64,000 nt of DNA, taken from NCBI GenBank assembly GCA_003024785.1, contig PUQB01000034.1, positions 468,269 through 532,268 of the forward strand, read 5' to 3'. The DNA is from Selaginella tamariscina (taxonomy: Eukaryota > Streptophyta > Lycopodiopsida > Selaginellales > Selaginellaceae). How positions within the stretch are numbered: the first letter of the stretch is position 1; each line of letters opens with the position of its first letter. Below are positions 60,194 through 64,000 of this stretch, one piece after another. Made by a program: the position numbers and the translations under genes. The notes under the pieces were generated by a model. That model was not told where the DNA came from. It did no database searches and was given only the letters and a program-made list of their open reading frames with translations.

Positions 60194-61303
60194 GGCGGCG
60201 GGATTAATCCGGCCATTTTTTTTCGCCTCTTTGAAGAGGTGGCGGGATTAATCCCGCCACCATCTCTTTGATAACTATGGCAGAATTAGTCCGGGCAATG
60301 CTTCTCCGCCTTTTAAAAAGAGCGGTGGGATTAATCCCGTCGATAACTCTCTCAAATGATAAAGAGTTACTTGAATTTATTAGAAAAAGTTATCTACGGG
60401 ATTAATCTCGCCAACCATTTTAGGAGGCAGAGAAGGGGTGGCAGGATTAATCTCGCCACCACTTCCCTGTTTTAAATATTTGTGGGTAGGATTCATCCTA
60501 AGATCTCTTTAAAATCATAGCTTCGGAGAGAGTTGTGGGCGGGATTAATCCGCCGCTTGTTCCCCGTCGTTAGAGTTGTGGGCAGGATTAATCCCGCCCC
60601 CTCTTCCTCGTCGGAGGGATTTGCAGCGGGATTAATCCCACTGCCTCTCTCCGACGAGGAAGATCCAGCGGCGGGATTAATCCCGTCGCCTCTCTGACGA
60701 GGAAGATCTGGGGGCGGGATTAATCCCGCCACTTCTTCCTCGTCGGAGGGAGTCCACGGCGGGATTAATCCCGTTGCTATCCGACGAGGAAGATCTGGGG
60801 GCGGGATTAATCCCGCCACTTCTTCCTTGTCGGAGGGAGTCTGCGGCGGGATTAATCCTGCTGCCTCTCCGACGAGGAAGATCCAGTGGCGGGATTAATC
60901 CCGCCGATTCTTCCTCGCGAGAGGGAATCGGCGGCGGGATTAATCCCGCCGCCTCTCCGATGAGGAAGATCTAGGGGCGGGATTAATCCCGCCACTTTTT
61001 CCTCGTCGGAAGGAGTCCGCGGCGGGATTAATCCCGCCTCTCTCCGACAAGGAAGATCCGGCGGCGGGATTAATCCCACCGACTTTCTCCGATGGGGTAG
61101 AGTCATCAACAGGATTAATCTCGCCGACTCTCTTCGAAGGGGTAGCTTCATCGGCGGGATTAATCCACCGACTCTCTCTGAAGGGGTAGCTTCATCGGCA
61201 GGATTAATCCGCCGGCTCACTCCAAAGGGGTACAGTTGGCGGCGGATTAATGCCGCCCATCGTTCCTTGCGGAGGGAGTCGTGGGCGGGATTAATCCTGC
61301 CAT
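60194..61303. repeat. Palindrome array 2 (GGCGGGATTAATCCCGCC) with inverted spacers
   Basis: About 23 clear copies of the same 18-bp palindrome as in array 1, spaced about 42-50 bp, plus degenerate ones near 60285 and 60486. From 60590 to 61075 the spacers alternate between CTCCGACGAGGAAGATC and its complement TCTTCCTCGTCGGAGGGAG, so each palindrome often sits inside a larger palindrome. From 61080 on, another spacer (CTCTCTGAAGGGGTAGCTTC) takes over in tandem. Both strands are open for translation in long frames, as a by-product of the repeat. Confidence 0.93.
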
Positions 61304-61594
61304 CAGTTGTATTAATAAAGCATGAGATATTATCTCTATACATAATTATGTATTATTGCACATGCATCTTATTAAGCAATCGCAATTCTGATTTCTTAAA
61401 AATTGCATAAACAGATATCATAAATAACACAATTATTTATGTGCAACAATATGTATAATATGGAAATAAAGTATGTCTTCTTCGAACAACGAGATAGTTG
61501 GCACTGGAACTGTGGAAGTTCGAGATGATAATGCATCATGTCACAATATTGCCCAAGGATCTTGTGTACGTATGAGTGAACACCATTTTCAAGC

Positions 61595-64000
61595 ATGCTG
61601 AGGTTCTGGGAATGGAATTTGAGGAGGGTTCTCCTATTGTGGAATTTGGATGAAGTCAAGGCTAACATAGAATATACAGAGTCACAAATAAACAGTAGCA
61701 TGAGTTTTCCAGATGATGGCTTGCCTGATGTGATGGATGAGGTAATTCTCTTTCTTCATGAGATTGAGGTTGGGAGAGGCATCATCACATCTATAAATCC
61801 GATGGAAGTAGTGTCAGAAGAGAAACTAGGGTCCGACTTTGTGGGTGTAGTTGTGACAGAGGTTTCACCTAATGGCACATTGCATCTTGGATCCCTTGTG
61901 AGGTGGCGAACATCTGAATTAAGACGGCAAGATGGTTCAACATATTCTGGGTTGGATTTCAATAATAACAACCCGGAAGAACAACTCATATTTGAAGAGG
62001 TTCCTTGCATTGGTCTATTGTAAGAAAAAGGCAATTCATGGGTTGCAGATCTTCCCCTGCAAGTTTCAGCAAGAGGGTGAAGATGGATCCTACATCTTCC
62101 AAAGTGTTACGAGCATTTCCATGATTGACTGCTGCAAGAAGAAGTGTTGTCAGATGGCAGACCGGAATGAAATTACCCAATGTAGACATGTCTTTCGTAC
62201 GCTCACCCAAAAGCAAAGGCATGAGTTTGTATATGCTGCACTAACTGGGTGTATTGATGGAATGGCCTTGGACACAGGTTATCAGAATACATCCATGGTA
62301 TTTAATAAGGTGGCCATCTACTTCAAAGCTTGGTACAGTATATACGGATCCCAAAGACCACGTTCTACCATCGGAGGGATGAGTGGCTAGATGGAGCGCA
62401 AACCTTAGTACATGGGAACACTCGCTTGGTCAAAACCCGCTCTCACATTATGGCAGCCATAGAGATACTCAAGGCTTTTGTGGAAGCAAATGCAGACAGG
62501 ATGCCTCACAAATGCCGAACCACAAATGCAGGGGTCAGGGAAAATCTCAAGGTTTTGCCTTCGATCTACACTCAATTGAAGCTGTGTGAACATGTAAAAG
62601 TGCCTCAGCTTGATGGGGCTGCAAGCAATCTACACTGGTACCTTCAACAACATATGGAATACTCATTTTAAGGATGTGGAGATTGCAAAACACTCTAGCT
62701 TTTCCAAGTGTGACACTTGTACATCATTGAAGGCTGTAGAGGCTTGTGCAAAAACCTTGGTGGAGATCACTACCATTCAAAAGAAGATGGAGGCCCACAT
62801 GATTGCACAACAAACTTGCCGGTCTCAGTACTATGCACACCGCATGCTTTCTGTGTCACGCCCATCAGAGTACCTGTGCTTATCCATGACAAGATGGATA
62901 CCAGCATTCCAAAGCTTGTTGCAACACCAAAGCCTTGGAAATGTCATGAAACTTCTGATTTCATTGACAGGTGTGCTAACACATGGACACGGTTGTGAGT
63001 GATATGGACACTTTTCACTTCCACATTGGTCTAGCGACTCCAATTTCACTATTGGGTCGTTGGCCATGTGTTTCAGAAACTTGAAGCCCACTCATAGACA
63101 TGTCTATCAGTGATCTCAAAGTGAAGAAACAACACCTTCAACCTTTACATAATGCTCTCATGAACACGTCTGCACTTGAGGCTACTTGGGAGGTATTGTC
63201 AGCAACCTGCACAAAAAACAGATGGCCCTGTTGAGAGTTCAGGTTCAGTGGAGGGATCTAGCTCAAATAATGTACATGTGTCCTCAACATTAAGCTTCTT
63301 TGTCATTTGCTTTTACAATGGATAATTGTGCAGGCAGAACAAAAATAAGTAAATCATTTTACTTAAGGGTTTCTCAAGCTCATACTTACTTTTATTTTCT
63401 AGATATGTGCTAGCATACTTGTCAATGCTTGTTGCCAAAGGTGTGTTTGAGACAATCACACTCAGTTTTTATGGTTGGTCACACTCATGAAGATATTGAT
63501 GTGTTCTTCAGCAAGGTCTCCAACTCTACAAAAAGGACAAGTGCACTTACCTTACCGCATATGATGAATCTTTTTTAAAATACATCTCCAAAAAAAGTTG
63601 TGCTTTGCTTGTGACTGAGGTGCCAGACTTCAAAAAATTTCTCAAGGAGTATATAAAAGAGGGGAGTGATTCTTTAGTTGGTCATGCCGCTACAATTCTT
63701 TTTCTCCATACGAGATGGTATACCTATTATGCAGTACAAGTTACGGCCATCAGAGCAGGAGTGGTTACCGAAAGAGGGGTTAATGCTCTTCAAAAGTGGA
63801 GACAATGGAAAGCCACTTTCCCAGAAGGACAACCAAACCCTATTCCATTGAGTGCCCAGCTCAAGGAACAAGAGGTTATTATTGATGTCATCAAAAAATA
63901 TGTGGCATGGGTTCAAAAATCGATGCCAAAGAATTCTGATAAGGCAACTAGTTACTCAAAACTATATAAGTTTGTGATTAACTATTGGGAGACTATTGTT
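61595..64000 (+). pseudogene. Transposon protein gene, copy B (DUF7869-like family), runs off the window
   Basis: Plus-strand text: VKANIEYTESQINSSMSFPD, DFVGVVVTEVSPNGTLHLGS and LVRWRTSELRRQDGSTYSGL (61595-62023). Next comes a cysteine cluster CCKKKCCQMADRNEITQCRH and VFRTLTQKQRHEFVYAALTG (62120-62250), then HKCRTTNAGVRENLKVLPSI, SKCDTCTSLKAVEACAKTLV and, later, VGHTHEDIDVFFSKVSN near 63475 and MQYKLRPSEQEWLPKEGLML near 63735. The cysteine cluster plus V-G-H-T motif is the layout of DUF7869-type transposon proteins. Many stops and shifts after 62380 show it is decayed. It lies in inverted orientation to copy A, and the shared part begins at 62648. Confidence 0.65.

Noticed and set aside
60194-61303. 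CRISPR array
   Set aside because: Repeat and spacer lengths look superficially similar, but the repeats are full palindromes, the spacers are copies or inverted copies of each other, and the DNA is plant nuclear.
55812-61343. Long open frames reading GLIPP / GGINP repeats on both strands in the arrays
   Set aside because: They arise because the palindrome unit has no stop in any used frame. Both strands are open equally, and there is no start context or splice support.
1-64000. tRNA or rRNA genes
   Set aside because: No cloverleaf with proper A and B boxes and no rRNA-like stretch was recognised by eye; a covariance scan was not possible here.

Overview
The window reads as nuclear DNA of a land plant. 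A lycophyte such as Selaginella is my best guess, from very short GT-AG introns (about 45-60 bp in most genes), tightly packed genes with plant-only families (armadillo kinesin, Toc159-type import GTPase, EID1-like F-box protein, allantoate amidohydrolase, PPR proteins) and chromovirus-type retroelements. The species call is inference.

Positions 1-28213 are gene-rich. In order: the 3' part of a DNA-methylase-like gene (+), a copia fossil, a DnaJ protein (+), a GT61-like glycosyltransferase (+), an armadillo-repeat kinesin (-), a small nuclear protein (-), an acidic coiled-coil protein (+), a plastid DnaJ-type zinc-finger protein (+), an EF-hand/TPR protein (+), an EID1-like F-box protein (-), a secreted cysteine-rich peptide (+), allantoate amidohydrolase (-), TCF25 (-), a PPR protein (+), a Toc159-family GTPase (+), chaperonin CCT5 (+) and a second PPR protein (+). 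Many of these otherwise well-conserved reading frames carry one to three one-base shifts, often at homopolymers. This looks more like consensus indel error than gene death.

Positions 28214-49239 are AT-rich and dominated by a 13.8-kb Ty3/gypsy chromovirus fossil (30987-44742, target duplication CTAGT). A second LTR element, with gag and protease only, sits inside its integrase region (35356-42977). A Harbinger-type MITE lies at 47900-48323.

Positions 49240-64000 hold the most unusual material. Two related, decayed transposon copies in opposite orientation (49240-50795 minus; 61595-64000 plus) flank three things: a degraded gene pair encoding a ParB-like domain joined to an N4/N6 DNA-methylase-like domain plus an unrecognised protein; two arrays, about 40 copies in all, of the palindrome GGCGGGATTAATCCCGCC; and a long TG/TA microsatellite. 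The same palindrome occurs, degenerate, in an intron of the methylase gene. A diverged, intact-looking relative of that methylase is the first gene of the window. A mobile ParB-methylase system associated with palindromic arrays is the main candidate for an undescribed system here.
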